Of a stretch of 64,000 bases of DNA, positions 19,550 to 31,720 are shown piece after piece. The notes under the pieces are model-generated. The model made no database searches. It had not been told where the DNA came from and saw nothing but the letters and a program-made list of their open reading frames with translations. Positions within the stretch are counted from its first letter, which is position 1; the number at the start of each line of letters is the position of its first letter. Origin of the DNA: Lycorma delicatula (lineage: Eukaryota > Arthropoda > Insecta > Hemiptera > Fulgoridae); the NCBI RefSeq assembly GCF_047948215.1, contig NC_134456.1:11929730-11993729 (forward strand), in the 5' to 3' direction. The translations under genes were made by a program, and so were the position numbers.

Positions 19550-20700
19550 TAAAGTTACTAGTAAACATATGGTTATATGAACAGCTGATTTATATTAGGT
19601 ATTAATACTTTTGGTCTATTGTTGCCACGTGAGACGTAAACAAACTTTTCGTGAAACGAGTTTTTGTTGTGTATTACAAAAATGAGTGATACTAAAGTTT
19701 CAGGTTGGCCGGGAATCAGTTGAGGACGATCCACGCTTTGGAAGTCCGTTAAAGTCAAAAAGTGACGAAAATGTTGAGCGAAAAAGACACTTGAAACGGT
19801 ACGACCGGCGATTAACTGTCAGAATGATTGCAGAACAACTGAATTTGAATCATCCATAGTCTATCAAATTTTGACAAACGAATTTGATATGAAAAAAGTT
19901 TGTGCAAAATTGGTTCCAAAATACTTGACTGTTAAACACAAAACCAATATGGTGAAAGTGTGCCGCGATCTTCTAGGGCGAATTGAAACCGATTCAGATT
20001 TTCTAAAAAAAAAATATTAATACTAGTGATGAATCTTGGATATTTGAGTACGACCCAGAAACAAAACGCCAGAGCAAGATGTGGCACATTTCAAACTCAC
20101 CACGTGCCAAAAGAGCAAAAATGAGCAAATCAAAACCACGCTTTACCATTACCATAATTTACCATTACTTTCTTTGATAGTAATTCCATAGGAAGGTTTG
20201 CCTACAGGACATACTGTAAATCATTATGTTTTCTCGGGAAAAGAATCTTTAATCTTGAAAGACTGCAGAAAACAGTTGGTCGCGTGAGACCAGCCATCAA
20301 AGACAACTGAATGCTGCATCATAACAATGAACATTTTCTCAATGCACTCTCAGTTAATGAGTATTTGGCAAAGTAAAGTATTCTTGTAATTTTTCAACCA
20401 TCTTATTCACCTGACTTGAGTCCTTGCGACTTTTTTTCTTTTCTCGACTTTAAAAAACTACCTCAAAGGACACCATTTTGGAACGTTGAAAACATTAAAA
20501 AAATGTAACCCATCATCTGAAGGATATTTCGGTTTGTGAGTTCCAACACTGCTATAATAAGTGGGAAAACCGTTTGAAGTGTTTCATGGCTTCCCAAGGG
20601 AACTATTTTAAAGGAGATGGAGTCCATGTATAATTGTATTGTAAATAAAACGTTTTTCTGAACTACTCTCATTACTTTATTTACAGCCTCGTATATGCTT
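19550..20700 (+). pseudogene. Mariner (DD34D) transposase relic
   Basis: ATG at 19682 opens a mariner-type N-terminus (MSDTKVS). The sequence then jumps to the linker SVEDDPRFGSPLKSKSDENV, so the first helix-turn-helix appears deleted. Next come RRLTVRMIAEQLNLN, VPKYLTVKHKTNMVKVCRDL, the first catalytic block TSDESWIFEYDPETKRQSKM, LHHNNEHFLNALSVNEYLA and YSPDLSPCDFF. The second catalytic Asp, normally HHDN, reads HHNN here, 34 residues before the Asp of PCDFF. Several frameshifts and stops are present. The right end (about 20655-20695) reads inverted as a plausible mariner TIR (TACGAGGCTGTAAATAAAGT); I found no left partner. Confidence 0.82.
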
Positions 20701-21089
20701 GTTAACTAAAACGAGAGAGCCTTGATTATAGAAAGTTGTAACCAGATATTGTTGATGTAAAATTATGACATTCATTATATTTGTTTTTATTTTTTAATCT
20801 ATGCGTGCTTTTAATTAATATAAACGTAACATATAAAGTAACTTTTTTAGCAGTCTAAAGCAGAATAATGACCGAAAAAATGCTAAATTTGTTATCTACT
20901 TACTCTTAATTTTTACTATACTACCAGATGGTATTATATTTGACCGTGGTGTATGAAGAAAAATGAAATTTTACTTAGAATAATTCGAATTTCCCCAATT
21001 TTGTTCATATTGCATTAGAAAAAATAATTAGAGATTAAGTATCAAATACCCTGTATATTTAGGAACACGAAGCAGGAAGTTAGCCACTA
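20701..21089. other. AT-rich spacer, nothing recognised
   Basis: AT-rich, no gene. GATTATAGAAAG near 20722 also occurs near 19494, a 12-bp direct repeat loosely flanking the mariner relic. Confidence 0.45.
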
Positions 21090-22035
21090 ATCATTTCGCC
21101 TTTGCAGGCGTCCTAGTTATCCTAGCTACAAATGTAGAAAAAGAAAAATTAAAAGTACATCTGTTGACACAAAAATACAAAAAATTAGATTTAGAAATTA
21201 TCCTCTGAAAAGAAAACCAATGGTAAGAAAATGTAGGATAAATAATCTTTGAAAAGGGATAAAAAATACACAATGTAGGCAAATTTAAGTATCTTGGAAA
21301 GATAATAACACCAGTCGTATTCAAAAAAGAAGGAATTAAAAGTAATATTCGTAAACTGGAAACTGCTTACAGACTGACAAAGGATGTTTAAAATAAGAAA
21401 TTCTTAAGCTAACAAGGCTAAACTGTGACACTACACAACAATAATTTGCCCCAAAACCTTATAAGCAAGTGAGTGTTTAGGAAAGTTTAATGTAAAAAAT
21501 CTTTTAAAATAAGAATTTAAGGAAGTTGTTTTGATCCTAAAGAACAGAGGAAGCTTAAATCCAACAAAGAAATTTACCAAGAAATAAAAGATTTAGAAAC
21601 GGAAATGCCGAAAAGAAGAATGCAATTTTTTGGCCATATTTATAGAATGAGTGATAGGAATCTTAGAGTACAATTATTTAACTTTTCCATAGATATAAAA
21701 ACAGCAATTATGGTGGTGACATAGAAAAATATATCAAAAATAGCAACTGAGACATAGAAAAATTAAACAATGATTGGAAAAGATAATAACGGATAGAATA
21801 GTTTCGAAAATCAAAAATCAGGGTGTTTCAAACTAGATGAAAAGGAATACCAAACAACGGCTCCAGAAAATTCACAGAAGAATAAAAACAAGCACCCTCG
21901 GGAAGAATGAAAACCTAATGGAAAATAAGGAAAGAAGAGGAGAAAAACAAAGAAAATTCAGCGAAATCTCTAAACGTATAATCGAAAGAATTAGAAGAAC
22001 GGGAAGAAATTTGTTTAAATTGTATTAATGATAGA
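21090..22035 (+). pseudogene. LINE family R reverse transcriptase relic
   Basis: Plus-strand pieces: an FAGVLVILATNVEKEK block at the RT catalytic site (normally FADDLVIL, so the Asp pair is lost), VGKFKYLGKII, IRKLETAYRLTKDV, LLKxEFKEVV-like text and RRMQFFGHIYRMSDRNLRV. It ends with a long basic C-terminal tail (21837-22028, rich in Lys/Arg/Glu). Stops and frameshifts are frequent. The order matches the LINEs at 42.8 and 48.2-49.3 kb. Confidence 0.6.
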
Positions 22036-22097
22036 TCTATGAAAATCAATTAATATTTTACTAAGAGATTGTGTAGGCTGTGCGTTTCAATGTTATA

Positions 22098-23429
22098 CAG
22101 GGTGTCCCATATAAAACGCAACCCATCAATCACTCATCCATGACATTTCAAAAGTCAAGCTTACTCCCCTACTCGTTACTGAAATGAACTCGTCCAACAT
22201 CTGAACATCGCGGCGACGCAGTACAACACTGTCGATAGTAACAGCAATGCAATCATAACGTTCAGTGTATTGCTAGAGACAAGATGTTGTTTTCGCTAGA
22301 TGAACGTGTTTTCAATGTTGAGTCGTACTTCAGTACGAAATCAGCGGTTGCAGTGCAAGATTTGTTTCGCTACCAATACCCAGATAATCCAGCTCCTAAC
22401 AAAACATCAGTATTAAGGTTAGTTGCAAAATTTAGAGAGACTGGTTCTGTTAATAACAAGGGATACAAAAGATCTGCGTCAGTGTTGAATACAGATATAG
22501 TCACTGAAATCAAAGACCGATTGCTCGCCTCACCAAATAAATCGATCAGACGTTTGTCTGCTGAAATTAATTTGTCTAAATCAACTGTTCATCGGGCGAC
22601 CAAACAATTACAAGTACGATCTTATCGCATTCAAACGGTTCATCGACTTCTTGAGCCCGACAAAGAAAAACGGCTACAATATTGTCAACGGTTCCGTCGA
22701 TTTCTGCGCGAGGGAATTAACGTTATCGAATCGTTATTTTTTACAGATGAAGCACGGTTTAATTTGTATGGCTACGTAAACAGCCAAAACAGTAGAATTT
22801 GGAACGCTGAAAATTCTCACGTTTGTCACGAAAAACAATTACACCCGCAGAAGTCGGGCGTTTGGTGCGCGATATCTCGGAAGAAAATAATCAGTCCTAT
22901 TTTTTTCGAGTACATCATTAATGCAGAACGATATCAGGATACTTTTTTTCGGTTCATTGCACTTTTGAAATAGAAAGACCGACACTGCCGGCTACAACAT
23001 GACGGTGCGACATCGCAATATGCAGGTTCAACTTCTGATTTCGTCGAGAAATTTTTTGGTAATCGTGTTATCGGTCGAGGCTTGTGGCCACCAAGATCTC
23101 CAGATTTGACTGCGGCGGATTTTTTTCTACGGGGTTACCTCAAAGAAAAAGCCTACAGCAACAAATCACGAACACTTGAACGATTGAAACTCAATATTGA
23201 ACAAGCTGTATTAAATATCCAGCCACAAACTTTGAAAAAAGTTGCAAGAAACGCTGTAAAAAGAATTGAAGCTTGTATTCAAGAAGATGGCGGCCACTTC
23301 CAACATTTACTCTAAATGTAAGGTAATGGATGGTAATAATAAAAATTACATTTACATTTACACATGCTTTTTTATTATTTCAATACCTACCAATATAAGG
23401 TTGGGCTGCGTTTTGTATGGGACACTCTG
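22098..23429 (+). mobile_element. Tc1/mariner-superfamily transposon with TIRs
   Basis: Left TIR from 22098 (CAGGGTGTCCCATATAAAAC...) and right TIR ending at 23429 (inverted CAGAGTGTCCCATACAAAAC...) pair over about 28 bp with three mismatches. TA dinucleotides sit immediately outside both ends (22096-22097 and 23430-23431), matching the TA target duplication of this superfamily. The element is about 1.33 kb with one transposase gene and no other cargo, and is structurally complete. Confidence 0.93.
22284..23315 (+). pseudogene. Tc1/mariner transposase, full length (343 codons) with one premature TAG
   Basis: ATG at 22284 to TAA at 23313-23315 is a single frame, broken only by TAG at 22971-22973. 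The N-terminus (VFNVESYFSTKSAVAVQDLF, NKTSVLRLVAKFRETGSV) is the DUF4817-type helix-turn-helix. A second HTH (SIRRLSAEINLSKSTVHRAT) follows, then the DDE domain: SLFFTDEARFNLYGYV (first Asp), LQHDGAT (second Asp), and WPPRSPDLTAADFFLRG (third Asp). The C-terminus is NAVKRIEACIQEDGGHFQH. By my count 38 residues separate the last two Asp, longer than mariner DD34D. The TAG falls where homologues carry Glu, suggesting GAG to TAG. The enzyme would excise and integrate the element at TA sites; as it stands it lacks the last two catalytic residues. Confidence 0.92.
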
Positions 23430-23431
23430 TA

Positions 23432-24334
23432 TATTTACATATTTTGTTACTTTTATTTTTTTTTATATTTTAACTTTAAAGGAAAAATATAAATTAATTT
23501 AAATCAGTTTCATCGAATAAAATAATCGATCAATTCTGAGATAGATATTCGTAAAGTTTTCTTCAATAAAATAGACCGAGTTTAGTTAATAATTATCTAT
23601 AATTCACGTATTTTTTATAAAACAGAAAGGAAAATTAAGCATTTTTTTATCGTTTTATAACGCCCATAAATTACAATTAGTATACGTGCAGCACATAAAG
23701 GAGAGAAGAAACAATCTGTTTTTATCATAACTTTAATACCCAATTATGATTTATGTTTGGTCCCAGCTAATCACAGATAACTGTATTGTTAAAACACTAT
23801 TACTAGCAACCCAACAAATGTTAATTGGATGATAGCCAATCATGATTCATCAATTATTTTATAACACCTGAGTTGCATGTTACTCGTACAGACACCATAA
23901 ACAATGTTTATGGATCACTTTATTCACATTATAAATGAAAATTAATGACATAATTGTATTTTATATTCTGTTCTGTAAAGATTAAAAAATGTTAAATGTT
24001 GAGAAATGCATGTGGATAATCGTAAATTTTTGTTTGCAGAAGTTGGCTTATTTAAATTTTATTCGTTAATGAAACAAACATTTTACAAACACTAATTATC
24101 TATTCTGTTGATATTGTCTGTATTTAATTAAAAGTATTATAAGACGTTTTTAAAATACTGTAGTAAAAATTAACGAAGTAAAAATAATAATTTTTGAAGT
24201 TCAGTACAAATTATTATTAATAATTTCTCCATGAGGAACTACTTCTAGCGAGGGTTGATGATACACGGAGGAGGTTAACCAAGGAAAAAATATTATTCCC
24301 AACTATTTATTTTTTAGAATTAGTAAACTTTTTT
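23432..24334. other. AT-rich spacer, nothing recognised
   Basis: AT-rich; no ORF with motif, no repeat recognised. Confidence 0.5.
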
Positions 24335-24624
24335 TCATAATGTGTACGTTGCAATCTTTTTAATAAGTGAATAAATCAATAATATATGTATGACATGTAA
24401 ATGAGGTTAGTGATGTACCAATTCAGGCCGACCATTCCTGAGAGGTATGATTACATGAACCCAAACCACCAAAATACACCTGTATCCACTGTCTAGCATT
24501 CAAATCCGTATAAAAGCAACTAGATTTTACTAGGATTTGAACATCAGAACCTTCGACTTGGAAAATCAACTGTTAAACAAATCATTTGCGAAAACTAGAT
24601 AACCATTAGACCAGGCCGATGGGA
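24335..24624 (-). mobile_element. SINE-1, tail type Y, nearly full length
   Basis: From the inverted type Y tail (TGTGTACGTTGCAATC) through the body (GGCCGACCATTCCTGAGA, CACCTGTATCCACTGTC), a B-box-like CTAGGATTTGAACATC and the head (ACTAGATAACCATTAGACCA, GGCCGATGGG). It is diverged from the type X copies in the head. Confidence 0.78.
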
Positions 24625-24769
24625 CAAAATTTACAATTTTTATTTGAGAATGATTTTTGATTGAGTAATATTATATTAAAGAGAAAGAATTTTTTTTAAT
24701 TTCTATTTTCTATTTTGGAACAATGAAAAATGCAGACAGAAAGAAATATGTATCTAATGTTTGTTATAT

Positions 24770-24782
24770 TGTTATTGTTTTT
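24770..24782. repeat. Target-site duplication, left copy (R1-like copy 3)
   Basis: TGTTATTGTTTTT here and identically at 25897-25909. Confidence 0.82.
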
Positions 24783-25896
24783 TTTCTTTGTTTCCGTAGC
24801 GGAGGAAAAAGCTCTGTCAACTGCCGTCAGGCTAGCACTGACGGTAGTGCGGGGCTCAAACCCGCTAAAAAACCTCCCCTTCTATCATGCAGGGGCCGGA
24901 TCTAAGCTATATGGTATGTACAGTCCCTGCATGATCACCGAGGCACTCTACTATCCGAATCCGTGTGATCGGAAGGCGTCCTCAGGGAGCGATCGACGAG
25001 CGACGACTCCGAGGAGCCCCCGCCGCCCACCCGCAGAAGTTGGCCTCCCGTGATCACCCGTCATCGAACTCCAAGACTCCATAGATTCGCATCAACTCAG
25101 CCTGCCGTCGCCTCTCTTCATTGGCCTTCTCTCGTATCATTGATGCGATCGTAGTCGAGACACACTCCGACTTGTTGCTATTGCTGAGCATTACCTCGAT
25201 TATATTGTTGGCCTCCTCCATACCCTGACCCTCGAGCACTACGCGGAAGTTGCGCCATCTGGGGCAAAAAATACTTCATGCTCTGCTGTATCCAGCCCGC
25301 CGCAATCGTGACAGCGACTTGTATGGCATCTGCCCATCCTGTACAGGTAGTCCCGAAATTTCAACGTCCAGACAGGAACCAGGTGAATTCGTAACCTGTA
25401 TTACCATGCTTTCGCTCCATCCGGTTCCTGACGTCTCGTATGAACCCATTGTTCCACCTTCCTTTGTCCGAATCTCGCCATCTGTCACGCCAAGCCATGT
25501 AGAGACCGTCAATTACCTCCTATCTGTCCCCTCCATTCACTATTGCAGCTTTTTTCTATGGGCGGTACTCCAGCTATAACCGAAGCCGCCTCGGCGCTGA
25601 TCGTACGATACACAGCGATGACACGTATGTTTAGCCTACGTTGTTTTGCATAACCAAACGCCTCACGTTCCTTGCCCTCCAGAACGCTCCCAGCCATACA
25701 GGAACTCCATATAACACCACAGAAGAGTACACACTGGCCAACAGTTTCCTCTTACTCGTCTGAGGACCGCCCTTATTTTTCATCATGTTGCTCAGCCCCT
25801 TCACCACATTTTCGCCCTTTCTCGCCGCCTCCTCAACATGAATAGTAAAGGATCGGTTCTTGTCCAGCCACACGCCTAAATACATCGCTACTGGAC
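24783..25896 (-). mobile_element. R1-like non-LTR retrotransposon, copy 3, 5'-truncated
   Basis: Minus-strand element bounded by a perfect 13-bp TSD. The 3' UTR (24783-25053) is GC-rich and contains inverted GCCGTCAG/CTGACGG and CCTGCATGATC-type halves. Its sequence differs from copies 1, 2 and 5, so this is a separate R1-like family. The coding remnant is at 25054-25896. Confidence 0.85.
25054..25896 (-). pseudogene. R1-like ORF2 C-terminal fragment, copy 3
   Basis: Pieces on the minus strand: VAMYLGVWLDKNRSFTIHVE, SVVLYGVPVWLGAF, NIRVIAVYRTISAEAASVI (helical spacer), an out-of-frame WRDS..RW stretch, the zinc knuckle CHDCGGLDTAEHEVF-CPRW, and an Asn/Glu/Arg-rich tail ending EERRRQAELMRIYGVL. 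At least three frameshifts occur. One is a missing T in the T-run of 25265-25275, which breaks the knuckle just before its last Cys. Confidence 0.78.
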
Positions 25897-25909
25897 TGTT
25901 ATTGTTTTT
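25897..25909. repeat. Target-site duplication, right copy (R1-like copy 3)
   Basis: Identical to 24770-24782 (TGTTATTGTTTTT). Confidence 0.82.
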
Positions 25910-27738
25910 AAAGCATAAAAACAATCACACAACAATGAAAGTGGAAGAGATGATGATAATTAATAAAAATAATAAAAATTATAATATGAATAATAATTAT
26001 AATAAAGGCATTCTGAAAATTGTAAGAAGTTTGCTGAGCATGAGATTGAGTAGTATTTAATTACTTTCTCTTTTGGCTTTTTTTCATCTTGGTTCAATGT
26101 AATCAAAATTATTATGTTATCTTATTAAATAAAAATTTGTAAAAAAGTAAATAGTTATCTGGAATCTTGGCAATTGTTTAATAAAATTACAAATTTAATA
26201 TCGGTTTTAACTGAAATAATATGATCTTCGATTAGAAAGACTACAACAAAATCGGTTAGATAAAAGAATTAAAAAAAAAGCTTTTTTGTTAAAAGTTTAA
26301 GTTTTCAATTTACTATTGTATTTAACGACGAATACTGTGTTATTGATGAATATGGAATGTAATATTGTTTTTATTATTAAATTTTTAAAAACTTGACTGA
26401 ATAAAATTGATCACAAAAATAAAATCAAAGTTCAGAATAAACTTTCAGAATGAAATCAAGAAACTAATCGTGATGGAAATAAATCTGAAACATTGGATTT
26501 ATTTTGCCTTCGTTAAAAAATCTAAAATAAAAATGGTTTAACTGACTGATTAAATTACTTATTAATAGATTTTTTTTAATCCAATATATAAAATAAATTT
26601 ACAAGATTTTAAATAGCAACTAAATTCACAGTGGCTATTTAAAAAAAAAAAGTAAAAATCATATTTTTCCATTTATTTACGTTAACATATTCTGGAATTA
26701 ATTTTTAATTATCTTTGTTTCAAGAAGAGGTTGACTACAAAATTTAGTTCATCCCTGTCTTAGTAGCCTACAGGTATATGTAAGAGTACTTTAATACCGT
26801 ACGCGTGTGTTTCTAGCCGCTTACCACAAGACACGTTCACTAAAAGCAGGAAGGTTAATTTCCATTACGTAAATGAAAGGAACAAACAGAATTTTAAATA
26901 TCCAATATGAGTATAATTAGGCCTATATTTTATAAAATATGCTTCAGGCGTAATCCTAATGTATTTGTGTAGGTGTGCGCGCGCGTATTTTAATGTATTA
27001 AACCAGCCGGTACATTTAATATAATTCCTGTAAGCAATGAAGTCTGTATAAAAGTAATTTTGTGTTGACACAATGAAACCCATTTATTGCAAAAAAATAA
27101 AATCAACTGATCAAGGTGAAATTGTTTATTTGTACCATTTAAACTACAGCACAGAATGTCAAAGACACAGCAGGGATAAATACAATGTAGTAATATGTAA
27201 TACAAATAGAAGAAAAATAAAATTATAGAAAAAAATTAACGTTTTATTGTAAGTGAAAGCTATTTATTTTCCTTTTAATAAATTTAAAGATTAATTATTG
27301 GATATATATTCAATCATTGGTATGATTAGATTTGTATTCAAGGGAATATAAATCTAAACATATAAATTTTGGTGGAATACGTAATTAAAACTCTCAGTTT
27401 TTTATAACATGAGGATAGTGTTTTATTAAGTTTTATCTATTTAATTTTTTTTTCGTTAAAATTAGTCCTTAATGAAGTTTCCAAACATTTTCTACTGAAA
27501 CAGGATCAGAAACCCGTTCTGAAGTTAAACGATTTTCATAATAAGCAATGAGTTTTAGAAAAGAAAATAATTAAGATAGGGAATCGTATACCAATATAAA
27601 AGTTACATACAGAATTTTATGGAAGTTAATTTATGTACTTATAATTAAATCTCATAAAATATAGTTTTTTTCTTGACTGGAAGGGCTAATTTCCCCTACG
27701 AAATTATTTAGATGTTAAGATAGGTAAAATATTTTAAT
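25910..27738. other. AT-rich spacer, nothing recognised
   Basis: About 1.8 kb of AT-rich DNA, including an AAT-rich stretch (about 25955-26005). No motif-bearing ORF. Confidence 0.5.
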
Positions 27739-27749
27739 ATGTTTTTTTG

Positions 27750-28666
27750 TTTTTTTTTTGTCTTCAGTCATTTGACTGGTTTGATGCAGCTCTCCAAGAT
27801 TCCCTATCTATTGCTAGTCATTTCATTTCAGTATACCCTCTACATCCTACATCCCTTACAATTTGTTTTACATATTCCAAACGTGGCCTGTCTACACAAT
27901 TTTTTCCTTCTACCTGTCCTTCCAATATTAAAGCGACTATTCCAGGATGCCTTAGTATGTGGCCTATAACTCTGTCTCTTCTTTTAACTATATTTTTCCA
28001 AACGCTTCTTTCTTCATCTATTTGCCGCAATACCTCTTCATTTGTCGCTTTATCCACCCGTCTGATTTTTAACATTCTCCTATAGCACCGCATTTCAAAA
28101 GCTTCTAATCTTTTCTTCTCAGATACTCCGATCGTCCAAGTTTCACTTCCATATAAAGCGACGCTCCAAACATATTCTTTCAAAAATCTTTTCCTGACAT
28201 TTAAATTAATTTTTGATGTAAACAAATTATATTTCTTACTGAAGGCTCGTTTAGTTTGTGCTATTCGGCATTTTATATCGCTCCTGCTTCGTCCATCTTT
28301 AGTAATTCTACTTCCCAAATAACAAAATTCTTCTACCTCCGTAATCTTTTCTCCTCCTATTTTCACATTCAGCGGTCCATCTTTGTTATTTCTACTACAT
28401 TTCATCACTTTTGTTTTGTTCTTGTTTATTTTCACGCGATAGTTCTTGCGTAGGACTTCATCTATGCCTTTCATTGTTTCTTCTAAATCCTTTTTACTCT
28501 CGGCTAGAATTACTATATCATCGGCAAATCGTAGCATCTTTATCTTTTCACCTTGTACTGTTACTCCGAATCTAAATTGTTCTTTAACATCATTAACTGC
28601 TAGTTCCATGTAAAGATTAAAAAGTAACGTAGATAGGGAAGATCCTTGTCGGACTCCCTTTCTTAT
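27750..28666 (-). mobile_element. LINE family A, copy B, 5'-truncated
   Basis: The minus-strand copy has its 3' end (inverted GTCTTCAGTCATTTGACTGG and a T run) at 27750 and a 5' truncation at about 28666, inside RT. Left flank TTTTAATATGTTT and right flank GTTAAATATGTTT differ by one base and may be a diverged TSD. Confidence 0.82.
27788..28666 (-). pseudogene. LINE family A reverse transcriptase fragment, copy B
   Basis: Open on the minus strand from the truncation point through VRQGSSLSTLLFNLYMELAV, the catalytic RFADDIVILAES box, KINKNKTKVMKCSRNN, CYLGSRITKDG, YGSETWTIGVSEKKRLEAFE and GHILRHPGIVALILEG, to RGYTEMK. There a TGA interrupts where copy A has CGA, a typical CpG-decay change. 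The frame then continues to SNQSND-stop at about 27788. It has the fewest changes of the four family A copies. Confidence 0.82.
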
Positions 28667-30815
28667 GTTAAATATGTTTATGATCAATTTATCCCGCATA
28701 TTTTTAATAAATAGATTCTCCATTTATGGGTGATCAGCAGAACGACAATAGACAGAATGATTGCGGCACTGACTCAAGGCTTACAATAAAAGGGAAGAAA
28801 ATTTAAGAAAAAAATATAAGATAACTTGGTCGAAAGGCAACTTGACACCACTGTCTGCTACTATCAATTGATTTCTCAATATCTTATTGAAATCAAATGA
28901 ACTTCGGCAAACAGATCTGACAGCTCCTTTACATTACAGTTCTTCAATAAACGTTTTGAAAGTAGACTCGTTTGTGAAAACTATCCGATGATTCACAAAT
29001 TGCCAAATTGTAATATTATATTTCCACATTATTCCGTCTATGTACTTCTTTATTGATTTGTGATCCGCTAATCCTCTAATTTAAGGAATTGAAGGAATTG
29101 TAAGTAATTATGAGATCCAGTGAATGGATTCAATTTTATTCAAATTGACCTATCATTACACTGTTGACTGCATTTAACGTGCATTATTCAGAAAACAAAC
29201 ACGCTCCCACTTATTCTTGTATAATTTTATAATTTAAATTTTACAATTTTTGAATTCAGCAAAAATTTAGCAAAAATTTCAAATGTCCAGAAACATAAAA
29301 TTCAATAATTTTTTTTTTTATCAGGGCAGTACTTTCCCTCAGATAAATGATATACAAAAAACGGTGAAACAGTAGTTTACAATTGAAAATGCCACGATTC
29401 TCCTAGATCGGTGATGGAAGAATTGATTTATACAGCAAACAACAGAGCTAAGGTACTGAGCTAATAAAGGACTACGAATAATTAAATTCACGTATTCTCT
29501 CTATAAGGGTATTATTTACCTATGAGTACGCTCCAAGTACGATTAAATATCGTAAATGTTTGGTTACCATAGAAACTGCACAAAAGACGAGAACTTTTGT
29601 TAATACATTAACCAAACAGTATTTTTTTCCTTATTTATGTAATAAATTTCCTAACAAATAGATTTACGAGACTTTAATGTTCAATATCATAAACGTAAAA
29701 GTATAAGGAAAGTGAAAACAGTAATTAAAAAAGAGAAAAGATGAAGAATGATATAATTAGTTATATGGATAAATTTAATTAACAGATTTAATATTATAAT
29801 TAATGAAGTACTTATATTTAGATTGCCAGTTTCTTATTAGTACTAAATGTTTTATAATTTACGTAATTCAAAATTTACAGAACTTTAGTATGACGTTAAT
29901 AATAATTATAATATAATTAGTAATATGACGATCCAAAAAAAACCTCATTAATAACTAACATATAAAAATTTAAACATATATATATATTATTTTGGTTTAT
30001 ATAATATAATTATATATACGTATATTTTACTTTTTCTAAAAAAAATAGATTTTAGTAAATGTAAAAGAGTTCAATTCCAAAAAAATACTCTTTTTCTGAC
30101 TATAAAAAAAATAATATTAACAAATTATTCAGCTTTGATTCCTTCTAAAACAATGAAATTGCTTAGTTATGTTTTAAATATCTAACTTCAGAATGCTATT
30201 GTATTATTAGATATGACTAACGAATTTTCATAACTTTTTGAGCGTGCATCACTGAGTATGACATCATATTCAGAAATGAAAAGATATTAGCTTATATCGC
30301 AAAAAATATTTATAGATACCGAGAATATTTCGAATATTAATAAAACATTAACGGTATTAAATGGTAATGAATTGTAATCAAATGTTTTTTTGTGTTTTCA
30401 CCCCGTCAGAGTGTGGAAAAATTGATAAGGTATACATGATAACGAAGAAGGGGGACCTTCAACCGCCGATTGATTTCAAACGTACCACAATATGAATTTA
30501 TACTTTAATTTTTTTTTATTACTTGTGACATTCAACAAATTCCTCAATGCTTCTACTCCAAGGCTGCAAAGTTCGTGTATTTAAATAACACAAAATAAAA
30601 TTAAACAGAAATTTTCAATCGGTTAGACGAAAATTTTAAATCTTATGTATTTAAAAATAATTGCTATTATAAAATACAGATTTAAGGATTAGGCAAAATA
30701 ATCATAAAAATATTTATGACTAGTATAATATTTTATTGTAGCAAAACATTGGATATTAGTAAAATCATAAACGGAAAAAAATAGAAAAAATGTTCCTTTG
30801 CAAAGTAGAGTGACA
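28667..30815. other. AT-rich spacer, nothing recognised
   Basis: About 2.1 kb AT-rich; no recognisable gene or repeat. TA-rich tract at about 29975-30020. Confidence 0.5.
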
Positions 30816-31000
30816 AGAGAGTATAGAAATTTATGTGGGTTAATAAAATACAGAACAAAGAAGAGGTTTAGACGAACAGAAGGAAAAGGTTGGGGGCAGA
30901 ATTATGTAAAAAGATGAACTAGGTTGAGAGATTTTATTTAAACATCCCGATTTAAAATGTCTTGAAAGAAGGGATTAGTTAATTTGGTCCTGCAGAAATG
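30816..31000 (+). pseudogene. Possible LINE C-terminal relic
   Basis: Plus-strand text NKEEV..NRRKRLGAELCKK followed by a stop and HP-like residues is faintly like the NEEVLRQIDEER...GHILRHP block of family A-type LINEs. Weak. Confidence 0.25.
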
Positions 31001-31037
31001 AAATTATGAACTTTTTGGGAAGGGTATTGTATAATTT

Positions 31038-31155
31038 ACGAAGGACGTAACTCGGGTGAAAGACGTTTCCAAAGATAAATTTCAGTTATATCGAATAATT
31101 TAATTCCTAAATAAGATATATTCAAAATCTCATCAAAATCGAAGGTGAGTTCCTA
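31038..31155. repeat. Dispersed repeat shared with 54988-55099
   Basis: Both loci contain TTACGARGGACGTAACTCGG, GTGAAA, TTTCC, a CAGTTTTAY-type segment and ATTTCATCAARATCGAA. Same orientation, about 110 bp, moderately diverged. Class unknown. Confidence 0.6.
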
Positions 31156-31486
31156 ATTGTAAATAACTACTTAAAAGATAAAGAAACTGAAGATAACTAA
31201 CTGAAAAGAATGGAGAAAAACAGAATAACAGTCACGGACTAAAAAAAAAATTACATTAAAATTATAATAATAATAACAAAATTAATTTATTGTGATTAAA
31301 AGAATAACAGAATTAGCTTTTACAAACAAAATATAAGGTTCTTTTATAATATACTTGTGTGTGTGTATATATATGATTATTGTTTAATCATCTATTAATG
31401 TTTTACATAAAATGTTACTTTGTATAATTATTAAACTATATGTTAATCTATAGTTAATTATAGATTAAACTAAAATTAATTTAAAT

Positions 31487-31497
31487 ATTACTGTCGA
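31487..31497. repeat. Target-site duplication, left copy (short R1-like 3' end)
   Basis: ATTACTGTCGA, repeated at 31721-31731. Confidence 0.75.
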
Positions 31498-31720
31498 CTG
31501 AGTTCCGGCGGGGTCGCCCTTCCGGGGTGTCCCCATTACAGACGAAGCACAAAGGACCGAATCTCGGTCGCTGGATGATGGGAGCCAGAACGGTATAGCC
31601 GGGCCTGGCATTTTCCTCACCTGGCGACCAGAGGCGAAGGTACCTTCTGGAACCGTGTTAATGCTAAATTGCGGGTCTGGTTCCGGAAGACAGGAATAAA
31701 ATACAAAAAAATAAAAATAC
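31498..31720 (+). mobile_element. R1-like 3' UTR fragment, copy 6, extremely 5'-truncated
   Basis: A 223-bp GC-rich insert in AT-rich DNA, bounded by an 11-bp TSD and ending in an A-rich tail on the plus strand (about 31693-31720). Its reverse complement (GGAACCAGACCCGCAATTTA...) resembles the 3' UTR side of R1-like copy 2 (GAGCCGGAACCACAGCTAAG...). Only 3' UTR was inserted; no coding sequence is present. Confidence 0.7.

Noticed and set aside
19494..20733. GATTATAGAAAG direct repeats as a TSD of the mariner relic
   Set aside because: Mariner elements duplicate only TA, and the repeats do not abut recognisable TIRs, so this is left as a coincidence or older event.
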